Positions 16,931 to 24,831 of a stretch of 64,000 bases of DNA are shown here, one piece after another. A model generated the notes under the pieces. That model did no database searches. It saw nothing but the letters and a program-made list of their open reading frames with translations, and had not been told where the DNA came from. The position numbers were made by a program, and so were the translations under genes. The stretch's first letter is position 1. The number at the start of each line of letters is the position of its first letter. The DNA lies in NCBI RefSeq assembly GCF_963677315.1, contig NZ_OY781939.1, forward strand, positions 1,302,001 to 1,366,000, in the 5' to 3' direction. The DNA comes from an uncultured Sphaerochaeta sp. (GTDB lineage Bacteria > Spirochaetota > Spirochaetia > Sphaerochaetales > Sphaerochaetaceae).

Positions 16931-17995
16931 TTATTTGATGTTCTGCTTAGCCACGTTCCAGTCAAAGTCTGCAAGCTTGGGAATACCAAACTCAGCTGGA
17001 CTCTTAACGGTGGAACCGACGTTGTGCAAGGTCCAAGCATATCCAGCTTCCTGGATGGCAAGGAACTTGTCAGCATCTTCGCCAGCATACCCAGCAAGGA
17101 CCAATCCCTGCTCTCTTGCATAGTCAACGATCTCGGGCTGCTCTACTGCCCAGTAGAATGCCTCAGTCAGACCATCAAGAATGTTCTGAGGGACATCACG
17201 TGGGATCAAGAGAGGCCAAGTCTCACTGAGCAAGGGGATATTCTCTGCATTGTCCTGCACCTTCATGATGGAGGGAATGTTGAGTCCGAAGTCAGTGTAG
17301 TCATTGGTATCAGTGATAGCGAGGGCACGAAGCTGTCCAGCCTTGATGAAGTCGATCAAGGAGGAGAAGGTACCCATGGCAATCTCTGCATCACCTGCAA
17401 TGACGTTGATACCAGCCTGACGGCAGGAACCAGCGGTCATGTAGTTAGGAGTATCGATACCACCAACTTCACGAATAGCCTCGAAAAGTACGTGGGGACC
17501 AACACCAAAGCCGCTGATTGCCATGTTCTGCTTGCCACTATTCAGGTAAGCCACTGCATCAGCATAGGTCTGGATGTCAGAATCTGCAGCAACAACCAGA
17601 GCAGCTGCACCCATGTAAGGGTGGAAGGAAGCCCAGTCAGCCCAGTAAGTATCACTGGTGCCCATTACGCGGAATCCAGAGATCGGACCACTACCGGTGG
17701 CAAACAGGCTGTAACCATCATGCTTCTTGCTGTACATTACAGTATTAGCAGCAACTGCGGATGCAGCACCTTCCTGGTTGACCACATTGATGGTTTCCCC
17801 AAGATACTCTTCCATCTTTGCGATAACCGGGCGAACAGCGGTATCAGTACCACCACCGGCTCCGAAGCCGACATAAACTACCGGCTGTGTCTTCGGCCAA
17901 AGCTTGGTGCTTGCAGCCTCTTTCTGACCTTCTGCGAACAGTGAAGTCGCAACCAACAGTACCAGAAGGATAACAAGAATTCTGTTTTTCTTCAT
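16931..17995 (-). CDS. tctC: Tripartite tricarboxylate-type binding protein, TctC (Bug family)
   Basis: A periplasmic binding protein of 354 aa. The signal peptide ends ATSLFAEGQKEA with no lipobox cysteine. The mature part contains VYVGFGAGGGTDTAVRP, the characteristic Bug-family loop that binds the carboxylate of the ligand, and VNQEGAASAVAANTVM. It is the first gene of the TctCBA-SDR-transketolase-GarR operon and would set that operon's specificity. Ligand unknown; a sugar acid fits the downstream enzymes. Confidence 0.92.
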   Translation of the reverse strand: MKKNRILVILLVLLVATSLFAEGQKEAASTKLWPKTQPVVYVGFGAGGGTDTAVRPVIAKMEEYLGETINVVNQEGAASAVAANTVMYSKKHDGYSLFATGSGPISGFRVMGTSDTYWADWASFHPYMGAAALVVAADSDIQTYADAVAYLNSGKQNMAISGFGVGPHVLFEAIREVGGIDTPNYMTAGSCRQAGINVIAGDAEIAMGTFSSLIDFIKAGQLRALAITDTNDYTDFGLNIPSIMKVQDNAENIPLLSETWPLLIPRDVPQNILDGLTEAFYWAVEQPEIVDYAREQGLVLAGYAGEDADKFLAIQEAGYAWTLHNVGSTVKSPAEFGIPKLADFDWNVAKQNIK

Positions 17996-18043
17996 ACAAA
18001 ACTCTCCTTTTATTTTTTTATGACATAAGCCATAAAATTACTC

Positions 18044-18087
18044 ATAAGTTGTATGACGTCCTATAAGTTGTAAGACTCATACAAGGT
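18044..18087. promoter_or_regulatory. GntR-type operators upstream of tctC
   Basis: ATAAGTTGTATGAC (18044-18057) and ATAAGTTGTAAGAC (18063-18076) form a direct repeat spaced 19 bases. ACTCATACAAGGTG (18074-18087) adds an opposed TACAAG half-site. The shared TTGTA core also occurs at the promoters of both GntR genes and of dctP. The sites lie 50-90 bases before the tctC start, so the flanking GntR protein is the likely binder. Confidence 0.55.
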
Positions 18088-18120
18088 GTTTCACTCATCA
18101 GCTTCATCTGTAAGGAAAAC

Positions 18121-18828
18121 CTACAGCTCAGCTAACTCTGAAATCCGATCAACAGTCTTGGCCACATGCTCTCGCATCAGCCTGGCTGCCTCTTCCCTAT
18201 TATGTACCCTTAATGCTTCGAGGATGAGCCGGTGATAATACCGCCCGTCACGCATACCCAAATGAGTGACAATGGACTCCATGCTTGCATTCATCAAATC
18301 CTGCATGAAAAGAGCCACATTGATCAGCATGTTGTTCTTCGTTGCTTTTGCGATAGCCATATGGAACTGGATATCATCATGGGCAAATACCTGTATATCA
18401 GTGGTATTTTGCTCCATTCGGACAACAATTGCCTCAAGTGCGTCACATTCCTCTTTCGTGATTCTCGTAGCGGCCATCTCCGTTGCCCCTACTTCCATTA
18501 CCATCCTGTACTCAAGAATCTCCTGCAAGGAGTTCTTATCGATCATGAACATGGGAAACATCATGTCACGGTAATTCTCACTGGTCACTCTTCTGATGAA
18601 GGACCCTTCCCCGTGGCGTGTCTCTACGATTCCCAAAGCCTTGAGCTTCTGCATCGCCTCACGAATGCTGATGCGGCTCACTCCAAATTCTTGCCTCATT
18701 TCATTTTCGGAAGGAAGCTTTGCGCCCTCCTTCCATTTGTTGCTCTTGATCTGGGCAAGTAACTGTTCATACACTTGGTTGGAAATCTTCTCTTGTCTCA
18801 CAATTTTCGTTGAATTTTGTTGCGGCAT
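18121..18828 (-). CDS. FadR-subfamily GntR transcriptional regulator
   Basis: A transcription factor of 235 aa. The N-terminal winged helix-turn-helix (about 12-80) contains GAKLPSENEMRQEFGVSRISIREAM. The C-terminal FCD ligand domain (about 95-225) has His/Asp residues (HDDIQFH, RYYHRLI) of the metal-dependent acid-binding type. FCD regulators usually sense organic or sugar acids. It lies directly upstream of tctC on the same strand, 125 bp away with operators between, so it is probably the operon's repressor. It is a paralogue of the regulator at 26239. Confidence 0.9.
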   Translation of the reverse strand: MPQQNSTKIVRQEKISNQVYEQLLAQIKSNKWKEGAKLPSENEMRQEFGVSRISIREAMQKLKALGIVETRHGEGSFIRRVTSENYRDMMFPMFMIDKNSLQEILEYRMVMEVGATEMAATRITKEECDALEAIVVRMEQNTTDIQVFAHDDIQFHMAIAKATKNNMLINVALFMQDLMNASMESIVTHLGMRDGRYYHRLILEALRVHNREEAARLMREHVAKTVDRISELAEL

Positions 18829-18863
18829 TAAAAGCTCCCCCCCAAGTCAGTACCACTGATAGG

Positions 18864-18888
18864 TTATCATACAAGTATTATATGTCAA
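18864..18888 (-). promoter_or_regulatory. Promoter and operator of the FadR-type gntR gene
   Basis: On the minus strand TTGACA (18883-18888) overlaps a TATAAT (18877-18882 region). Next comes ACTTGTATGATAA (18864-18876), which resembles the operators at dctP and at the second gntR. Which hexamer acts as -35 or -10 is unclear. The arrangement suggests autoregulation. Confidence 0.45.
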
Positions 18889-19067
18889 CTAAATTCTTAT
18901 ACAAATTTACTTCAGGGTATATATTTATCGATATTTTTTAATTGATTATGTTACTATAAAGTGTTATTGCTGTAAGTAAATACATATAACTTTCCTTACA
19001 TACTATCATCACCAGTTCTGTCGTTGTACCGGTAATACAAGTTTTAAAGCAATAGGGAAAAGAAATG

Positions 19068-19098
19068 GAGCCAGTTCCCTACAGTCGGGACCTGGCTC
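19068..19098 (-). terminator. Rho-independent terminator after second garR copy
   Basis: GAGCCAGTTCCC (19068-19079) and GGGACCTGGCTC (19087-19098) form a 12-bp stem with one wobble and a 7-base loop. On the minus strand CATTTCTTTT follows. It ends the TRAP-MDR-transketolase-GarR operon. Confidence 0.75.
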
Positions 19099-19121
19099 TC
19101 AGTTATATGATCAAGATTCGA

Positions 19122-20006
19122 TTACTTACGAACCTCAATGCCCGCTTCCTTCTCGTACCACTGGACAAGCCCGCCGTGGTCGTCAGATCCCTTCCCGTCG
19201 GAGGAGAGGGACCTCATCATCCCGATGATCGAGTCTGAAAGAGGTGTCGGGGTCTTCACCGTTGCTGCGGTGTCAAGGGCGTTCTGCAGATCCTTGATAT
19301 GCAGGTCGATGCGGAACCCGGGCCTGAAGTTCCCCTCCAGCACCAAAGGTGCCTTCGCATCGAGCACCGTGCTGCCGGCAAGTCCCCCACGGATTGCCTT
19401 GAACACCTTCTCGGGGTCAACGTCGGCCTTGGTTGCAAGCACCAGTGCCTCGCTCATCCCCGCGATGTTCGCTGCCACCATGATCTGGTTCGCCAGCTTG
19501 GTCGTGTTCCCGCTCCCGATCTCGCCGACCAGCGTCACACTCCCGCCCATCACCTGCAGGATCGGCTCGACCACCTTGAAGGTCTCCTCCGGTCCTCCGA
19601 CCATGATCGCAAGCGTTCCGTCGATCGCCTTGGGCTCCCCGCCGGAGACGGGGGCGTCAAGCATGACCACTCCCTTCTTCGCAAGCTCTGCTGCCACTTC
19701 CCGGCTCACGATCGGGCTGATGGAGCTCATGTCCACCACCACCAGGCCTTCCCTGGCTCCCTCGATTACCCCACCCTCTCCAAGTACCACTGTCTGCACA
19801 TGGGGGGAGTTGGGCAACATCGTGACCACCACATCGCTCTGTGATGCCACTTCCTTTGCGCTTGCTGCCTCTGCAGCCCCGGCTGTGACCAGCTCGGCGA
19901 CCGCTTCCTTGTTGATATCGTTCACGACCAGGCTGTAGCCGGCCTTGAGCAGGTTCTTCGCCATGGGCTTGCCCATGATCCCGAGTCCTATGAATCCTAT
20001 CTTCAT
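19122..20006 (-). CDS. garR: Tartronate semialdehyde reductase, copy B
   Basis: 294 aa, matching copy A (11374-12258) except Glu for Asp in APLVLEGNF. All motifs described for copy A are present: Rossmann GFIGLGIMG, substrate loop DAPVSGGEPK and catalytic GNTTKLANQ. It is the last gene of the TRAP operon and is followed by its own terminator. Expected reaction: tartronate semialdehyde + NAD(P)H to glycerate. Its duplication with the transketolase halves implies that both operons release the same aldehyde. Confidence 0.88.
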   Translation of the reverse strand: MKIGFIGLGIMGKPMAKNLLKAGYSLVVNDINKEAVAELVTAGAAEAASAKEVASQSDVVVTMLPNSPHVQTVVLGEGGVIEGAREGLVVVDMSSISPIVSREVAAELAKKGVVMLDAPVSGGEPKAIDGTLAIMVGGPEETFKVVEPILQVMGGSVTLVGEIGSGNTTKLANQIMVAANIAGMSEALVLATKADVDPEKVFKAIRGGLAGSTVLDAKAPLVLEGNFRPGFRIDLHIKDLQNALDTAATVKTPTPLSDSIIGMMRSLSSDGKGSDDHGGLVQWYEKEAGIEVRK

Positions 20007-20017
20007 CTCGTAGCTCC

Positions 20018-20956
20018 TTACTTGTCGGCCAGGACGCTCCTGACCTTCTTCGCGACATCCTCCGCCTCCAGGCCGTAGTGCCTGAGCAGGATCTCGTAGT
20101 TCTCCGCACTGGTGCCGTAGCGGTCTCCCACCCCCAGCATCTCGATGGGCAGGCGGGTCTTGCTGAGTGCCTGGCACACCACGCTGCCAAGACCGCCGAT
20201 GACGTTGTGCTCCTCTGCGGTCACCACTCCCTTCACTCCCTCACAGAAGCCGAGCAGGGCCTTGGTGTCCAGCGGCTTGATCGTCGACACGTTCACCACT
20301 CTCGCGGAGATGCCTTCCTTTGCGAGGATCCTTGCAGCCTCCATGGACTGCTGCACCATCACGCCGGTGGCGAAGATCACCACGTCCCCTCCGTCGACCA
20401 TCCGGGTCATCTTGCCGATGTGGTACTCCTCGTCGGGGTCGGTCACCACCGGCAGGTCGTTTCGGTTGATGCGCAGGTACATCGGTCCCTTCTCTTCCAC
20501 CATCGCCTTGACCATCTTCTCGGTCTCCACTGCGTCACAGGGGCTGAGCACGGTCATGTGCGGCAGTACCTGCATCAGCGCGATGTCGTCGATGCTCTGG
20601 TGCGTCTTGCCGTCGCCGTAGTCCGAGAGCCCGGCGCTCGAGCCGCAGATCTTCACGTTCAGGTTCGCGATCGTGATCGAGGAGCGGATCTGGTCGTAGG
20701 CACGCCCGGATGCGAACACCGCGAACGAGTTCATGAACGGCACCTTGCCCGTCAGCGAGAGCCCGGCCGACACGCTGGCCATGTTCTGCTCGGCGATCCC
20801 CATCTGGAAGTAGCGCTCGGGGTACTCGGCTGCGAACAGCTTGCTCATCGTCGAGTTGCCCAGGTCGGCTTCCAGCATCACGATATCCTTGTTGTCCTTT
20901 CCCAGCTCGACCAATGTCTCGCCGTAGGTTGTCCTCAGGCTGTCTGTCGTCCTCAT
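20018..20956 (-). CDS. Transketolase, C-terminal subunit, copy B
   Basis: 312 aa, identical in protein sequence to copy A. It has the catalytic Glu in GIAEQNMAS and the C-terminal domain; see copy A for domain layout. Its ATG overlaps the N-subunit stop as ATGA. Because the copies are identical, subunits from the two operons can mix freely, so each operon can supply the shared enzyme. Confidence 0.92.
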   Translation of the reverse strand: MRTTDSLRTTYGETLVELGKDNKDIVMLEADLGNSTMSKLFAAEYPERYFQMGIAEQNMASVSAGLSLTGKVPFMNSFAVFASGRAYDQIRSSITIANLNVKICGSSAGLSDYGDGKTHQSIDDIALMQVLPHMTVLSPCDAVETEKMVKAMVEEKGPMYLRINRNDLPVVTDPDEEYHIGKMTRMVDGGDVVIFATGVMVQQSMEAARILAKEGISARVVNVSTIKPLDTKALLGFCEGVKGVVTAEEHNVIGGLGSVVCQALSKTRLPIEMLGVGDRYGTSAENYEILLRHYGLEAEDVAKKVRSVLADK

Positions 20957-21801
20957 GCCTCTACCTCCTTCCTCATGCTGTCTATGCACTGCCATGCTAT
21001 CTTGTATTCTTCCTCAGTCATCGCCGCGTTGTGGTACTTCGCCTTGCCCTCCGCGAACGGGAAGCACTTGCCCTTGATGGTATGTGCCATGATCGCAGTC
21101 GGGCCTTCCTTGTATGCCTTTGCAGCATCGATTGCCCCCAGGACCTGCACCATGTCGTGCCCGTCGATCTCGATCACGTTCCACCCGAATGCCTTCCACT
21201 TCTCCACCAGGTTCCCGATCGGGAAGATCTCGGCGGTCGTGCTGGTTGCCTGCACCCCGTTCCAGTCCACGAATGCGGTCAGGTTGCTCGCCTTGAACAC
21301 CGAGGCTGCCATCACGGCCTCCCACACCTGTCCCTCTGCAAGCTCGCCGTCACCCAAGATGGTGTAGACGCGGCTCTCGCTCTTATCCAGGGTGAGGCCC
21401 AGGGCGACACCCAGGGATACCGACAGTCCCTGTCCCAGGCTCCCGGTCACCGCCTCGATGCCCGGGGTCTTGTCCATGTCCGGGTGTCCCTGCAGGATAC
21501 CCTCGAAGGTCTTCACCTTGCCCAGCTCGCTGCGCTCGAAGTACCCCAGCTCGGCAAGGCATGCATATTGCACCAAGACCGCGTGCCCCTTGCTCATGAT
21601 CAGCCGGTCACGGCTTGGGTCCTTCGGGTCGTCCTTGTTCACCTTCATCGTGTGGAAGTACAGGGCCGCCATCACATCCGCTATCGAGCTGCTCCCGCCA
21701 AGGTGCCCCACCTTGCCAGGGGGGATCATCTCCAGGATGTTTGCTCTTACCTGGATCGCCTTCAGCTGCAGTTCCTTCACCAATTCTTGAGAATAGTTCA
21801 T
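20953..21801 (-). CDS. Transketolase, N-terminal subunit, copy B
   Basis: 282 aa. It has GKVGHLGGSSS, the thiamine-diphosphate motif GDGELAEG and VDWN as in copy A, and LTLDKSESR where copy A has LTLDGSESR. Most nucleotide differences from copy A fall in the 5' part of this gene. It lies 112 bp downstream of the MDR dehydrogenase gene, with two hairpins between. It likely uses the ketone produced by that dehydrogenase as its two-carbon donor. Confidence 0.92.
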   Translation of the reverse strand: MNYSQELVKELQLKAIQVRANILEMIPPGKVGHLGGSSSIADVMAALYFHTMKVNKDDPKDPSRDRLIMSKGHAVLVQYACLAELGYFERSELGKVKTFEGILQGHPDMDKTPGIEAVTGSLGQGLSVSLGVALGLTLDKSESRVYTILGDGELAEGQVWEAVMAASVFKASNLTAFVDWNGVQATSTTAEIFPIGNLVEKWKAFGWNVIEIDGHDMVQVLGAIDAAKAYKEGPTAIMAHTIKGKCFPFAEGKAKYHNAAMTEEEYKIAWQCIDSMRKEVEA

Positions 21802-21831
21802 CTTCTCTCTCCTTAGCAATCTCAACACATA

Positions 21832-21893
21832 CTTCAACAAATCTATTGTTGAAGCGGTATAGATCATCGGCAACAGCAGTGTCAGGAGACACT
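21832..21893 (-). other. Two intercistronic hairpins between MDR and transketolase genes
   Basis: CTTCAACAA/TTGTTGAAG (21832-21840 and 21846-21854, loop ATCTA) is a perfect 9-bp stem. AGTGTC/GACACT (21878-21883 and 21888-21893, loop AGGA) is a perfect 6-bp stem, extendable by AACAG/CTGTT. Neither has a U-tract. They mark the junction where the repeated cassette was joined to this operon and may set mRNA stability. Confidence 0.5.
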
Positions 21894-21912
21894 AACTGTT
21901 ACCCGAATCATC

Positions 21913-22941
21913 CTAACTTTCCAACATAACCTTCAGCATCTTGCCTTCACGATTGTTTTCCAAATCCTTGAAGGCCTGCACACCATCTTCCAGCTTATAG
22001 CTATGGGTGATGAGCGGCTTGATGTTGATCTTTCTTTCACTCAACAGCCTGAGGCTGTCTGCAAAGCCATCGAGGTCATATACATAGTTGCCCTTGATCT
22101 TCAATTCCTTGGTCACAATGTTCTGCATATTGACTTCAATGATCTTCTGGGCGTTTCCAATCCAGATTGCAGTTCCACCAATCTTCAAGCACTCAAGTGA
22201 GTTCTTTGCGGTTGGAGCAATTCCAACTGCCTCGATGGAGAAATCGATCATCTTACCAGAGGTGATGGTTGTGATCTCTGCAAGGAAATCCTGGGTTCTG
22301 GGATTCACAAGATAATCGGCTCCCAGTTCCTTAGCAATGCCAAGACGGAAATCAGTAGCATCACTGACGATGACATTCTTTGCACCACGATATTTCAGCA
22401 GAGCAAGAGCCATCAAGCCAATGGTACCGGCCCCGATAATCAGGGTGTAGTCAGCCTCTGCAAGTTCAGCATCGCTGATCTTGTAGACTGAGCGATAGGC
22501 AACAGCCAATGGTTCTGTGAAGGCAGCTTCGTTGAAGCTGATACCATCAAATGGAAGGAGGTATTTCTCCTCAATGGTTACATATTCACACATAGAACCA
22601 TCGACATCGAGCACTCCCATGCAGATACCTTCCGGGCATACGTTCACCATACCCTTCTTACAGAATTCACAAACACCACAGTAGGGCTTGGGGAAGACAA
22701 CTACTTTCTGCCCTTCCTGAAATTTCCCACCCTTCGGAGCCTGGGCAACCACACCACTGAACTCATGCCCCATGATCATGGGAGGGGTTCGTCTGCCGGT
22801 CTTTCCCATATATCCTTCGAAGTCAGAACCACAGATCCCGTTTGACTTGACCTGGATCAAATACTCACTCTCATTCGGAACAGGGGTGGGAATTTCCCTC
22901 AGTTCCATCTTTTTCTCACCTACGTAATATAATGCTTTCAT
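21913..22941 (-). CDS. Zinc-dependent medium-chain dehydrogenase (polyol/sugar-acid type)
   Basis: 342 aa. Catalytic zinc ligands lie in GICGSDFEGY (Cys near 38) and GHEFSG (His near 60). The structural zinc is bound by four Cys in PYCGVCEFCKKGMVNVC (about 88-105). The Rossmann motif GAGTIGLMA lies near 172, followed by VSDATDFR with Asp, which favours NAD. Relatives oxidise sorbitol, galactitol, threonine or sugar acids. It sits between dctM and the transketolase-GarR cassette, matching the SDR's position in the sister operon, so I infer oxidation of the TRAP-imported substrate to a ketone. Confidence 0.88.
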   Translation of the reverse strand: MKALYYVGEKKMELREIPTPVPNESEYLIQVKSNGICGSDFEGYMGKTGRRTPPMIMGHEFSGVVAQAPKGGKFQEGQKVVVFPKPYCGVCEFCKKGMVNVCPEGICMGVLDVDGSMCEYVTIEEKYLLPFDGISFNEAAFTEPLAVAYRSVYKISDAELAEADYTLIIGAGTIGLMALALLKYRGAKNVIVSDATDFRLGIAKELGADYLVNPRTQDFLAEITTITSGKMIDFSIEAVGIAPTAKNSLECLKIGGTAIWIGNAQKIIEVNMQNIVTKELKIKGNYVYDLDGFADSLRLLSERKINIKPLITHSYKLEDGVQAFKDLENNREGKMLKVMLES

Positions 22942-22965
22942 ACAGCAACCCTTCTTCTCAATTTC

Positions 22966-24249
22966 TTAATAAATGTACCCAAGCAGACGAGGAACGATCA
23001 AAGTCAGCTCCGGAATGTATGTAAGGAACATCAGTGCAATCAACTCAACTCCAATGAACGGCAATACTGCCTTGGAGATCTTCTCAATACTCAGCTTGGC
23101 AATCGGCGCCGCTGCATAGAGACAGGTACCTACCGGAGGCGTAATAAGGCCGAAGTTGAGGTTGACCAACATCACGATTGCAAAGTGCAATGGCTGAATT
23201 CCATAGGTCAATGCAATAGGCAGGAAGATCGGAGCCAGAATCAAGACACTTGCACCTGGATCCATAATCATGCCCATGAACAACAGGAATACGTTTACCA
23301 TCAACAGGAATATAATCTTATTGGAGGTAAGATTCAGCATGAAGTTTGCGATCAAGCTGGGGATTCTTTCGATTGCAAGAACCTGACCAAAAAGGTTTGC
23401 CAATGCGATAACAAGCAATGTTACAGAAGAGGTAACCGCTGCGCTGAGGAAGCTGTCAAAGACTTCCTTCAAACTCATCGTCTTGAGCAAGAAGAGTCCT
23501 GCAATGATTGCATACAGACAAGCGATAACAGCAGCTTCGGTTGGGGTAAAGTATCCACTAAAAATACCGATGACCAGGATTGCTGGGCACATCAGTCCAA
23601 TAATGGACTCTTTCATTGTATAGATTACTTCCTTCATCGGGATCTTATTGGTTCTTCGGGGATGGTTATGCTTCTTTGCATAGTAGTAAGAGAGAACCAT
23701 CAGCGAAAATGCAACAAGGATGCCAGGTAGATAACCAGCTGCAAACAATGCCCCAACCGACTCACCGGTAGCCATAGAGTAGATGACCATTACAACACTG
23801 GGTGGAATGATGGGACCAATAACCGAAGAGGCAACGGTTACTGCAGTCGCATACTCTGCGGTATACCCCTCTTTTTCCATTGCAGGAATCAGGATAGAAC
23901 CAAGAGCTGCAGTATCTGCAACACCACTGCCGGTGATACCGGCAAAGAATACGCTTGCGACAATATTTACCTGTGCCAATGCACCAGGAATTCGTCCAAC
24001 CAGAATATTTGAGAAACTGATCAAGGCATCGGTAATCTTGGAGCGGTTCATTAACTCGCCTGCGAGAATGAAGAACGGGATTGCAAGCAAGATATAGTTA
24101 TCAATGCCACTGTACATCTTCTGGCCGATCATGCTCAGAGGGATGTTTCCAAGAAACAAAAAGTAATACAGGCTGGATACGCCCAACACAAATGCAATGG
24201 GGATGCCTATAGCCAATGCAAGTATAAAAACAACTGCGATAATACCCAT
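22966..24249 (-). CDS. dctM: TRAP transporter large permease, DctM
   Basis: The large membrane subunit (427 aa, about 12 helices) of a TRAP transporter, a sodium-driven importer of carboxylates. FFAGITGSGVADTAALGSILIP-like helices near 105-125 and PPSVVMVIYSMATGESVGALFAAG near 150 are DctM hallmarks. It follows dctQ by 14 bp and precedes the MDR dehydrogenase by 24 bp. Substrate is likely a sugar acid or related carboxylate. Confidence 0.94.
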   Translation of the reverse strand: MGIIAVVFILALAIGIPIAFVLGVSSLYYFLFLGNIPLSMIGQKMYSGIDNYILLAIPFFILAGELMNRSKITDALISFSNILVGRIPGALAQVNIVASVFFAGITGSGVADTAALGSILIPAMEKEGYTAEYATAVTVASSVIGPIIPPSVVMVIYSMATGESVGALFAAGYLPGILVAFSLMVLSYYYAKKHNHPRRTNKIPMKEVIYTMKESIIGLMCPAILVIGIFSGYFTPTEAAVIACLYAIIAGLFLLKTMSLKEVFDSFLSAAVTSSVTLLVIALANLFGQVLAIERIPSLIANFMLNLTSNKIIFLLMVNVFLLFMGMIMDPGASVLILAPIFLPIALTYGIQPLHFAIVMLVNLNFGLITPPVGTCLYAAAPIAKLSIEKISKAVLPFIGVELIALMFLTYIPELTLIVPRLLGYIY

Positions 24250-24263
24250 AGTTTCCTCTCCCC

Positions 24264-24764
24264 TTAACTTCCGATTGTCTTTCCAGCAATGCCTTTGCTG
24301 GTAAGCAAGTCACCTAATCCCCAAGCCAAATGGAAAAACATCATAAAAAAGGAGGCGGGAATCATCATTTTCACATACTTCATGGAGAAAGGAAGAATGT
24401 CACCACGGATACGGACTGCTTTCATGGCAGCCTCATAACTGTTCATAAAGAAATAGACAACAGAGAACATAAGCACAAGATAGGCCACGACAGCCACAAC
24501 CTTTGCAATCTTGGCAGGAAGTATGGTGACAATTATATTGACACCTGAATGCTGCTTATTTCTCAATGCGGCACTTGCCCCGATGTAGGTAAGGCTTACC
24601 AACCCCCATCTTGCCAACTCTTCAGTCCAGGAAAAACGCAGGCTGGTGAACCTGGCGACAACCCCAAGGGTGATAATGAAAAATACACCAATCAGGATAG
24701 CAGTCGCTATATAGGTTGCAATTTTTCCAAGGACCCAACTGATCCTATCCAGTACTTTAACCAC
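24264..24764 (-). CDS. dctQ: TRAP transporter small permease, DctQ
   Basis: A small membrane subunit of about 166 aa with four helices. It contains RFSWTEELARWGLVSLTYIGA, the typical DctQ stretch, and WGLGDLL near the end. The start is uncertain: I prefer the GTG at 24764, which has GAGG six bases upstream and lies beyond an intercistronic hairpin; a TTG at 24812 would read through the hairpin. It lies between dctP and dctM, the standard order. Confidence 0.88.
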   Translation of the reverse strand: MVKVLDRISWVLGKIATYIATAILIGVFFIITLGVVARFTSLRFSWTEELARWGLVSLTYIGASAALRNKQHSGVNIIVTILPAKIAKVVAVVAYLVLMFSVVYFFMNSYEAAMKAVRIRGDILPFSMKYVKMMIPASFFMMFFHLAWGLGDLLTSKGIAGKTIGS

Positions 24765-24781
24765 TTTGAACCTCACATAGT

Positions 24782-24811
24782 TGACGACCGCCCCATATGA
24801 GACGATCGTCA
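24782..24811 (-). terminator. Intercistronic hairpin between dctP and dctQ
   Basis: TGACGACCG (24782-24790) pairs with CGATCGTCA (24803-24811) with one wobble and a 12-base loop. No U-tract follows. The position suggests an attenuator that keeps the binding protein in excess over the membrane subunits. Confidence 0.55.
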
Positions 24812-24831
24812 ATACTCAATTAATTATCTTC

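Larger units (their letters stand above)
18829..19121. other. Intergenic region between gntR and second garR copy
   Basis: This 293-bp gap carries the gntR promoter/operator (18864-18888) and, nearer the garR side, the garR terminator (19068-19098). The AT-rich remainder (about 18900-19060) includes another TTATACAAA half-site near 18897. No gene was recognised. Confidence 0.6.
19122..21815. repeat. 2.69-kb direct repeat, copy B (transketolase + GarR cassette)
   Basis: Copy B of the 11374-14067 cassette, same orientation. The boundaries are sharp: sequence outside TTACTTACG at one end and CTCCTTA at the other is unrelated between copies. The break falls exactly at the operon's gene edges, just ahead of the transketolase N-half ribosome site and at the garR stop. 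So the duplicated unit is a set of three complete genes without promoter or terminator. Confidence 0.95.

Noticed and set aside
9483..21801. Sulfoquinovose (sulfo-TK or sulfo-TAL) breakdown as the role of the transaldolase, transketolase and reductase genes
   Set aside because: The reductase matches GarR motifs rather than sulfolactaldehyde reductase. No sulfoquinovosidase, sulfo-sugar isomerase or sulfonate exporter was seen. It remains a weak alternative.
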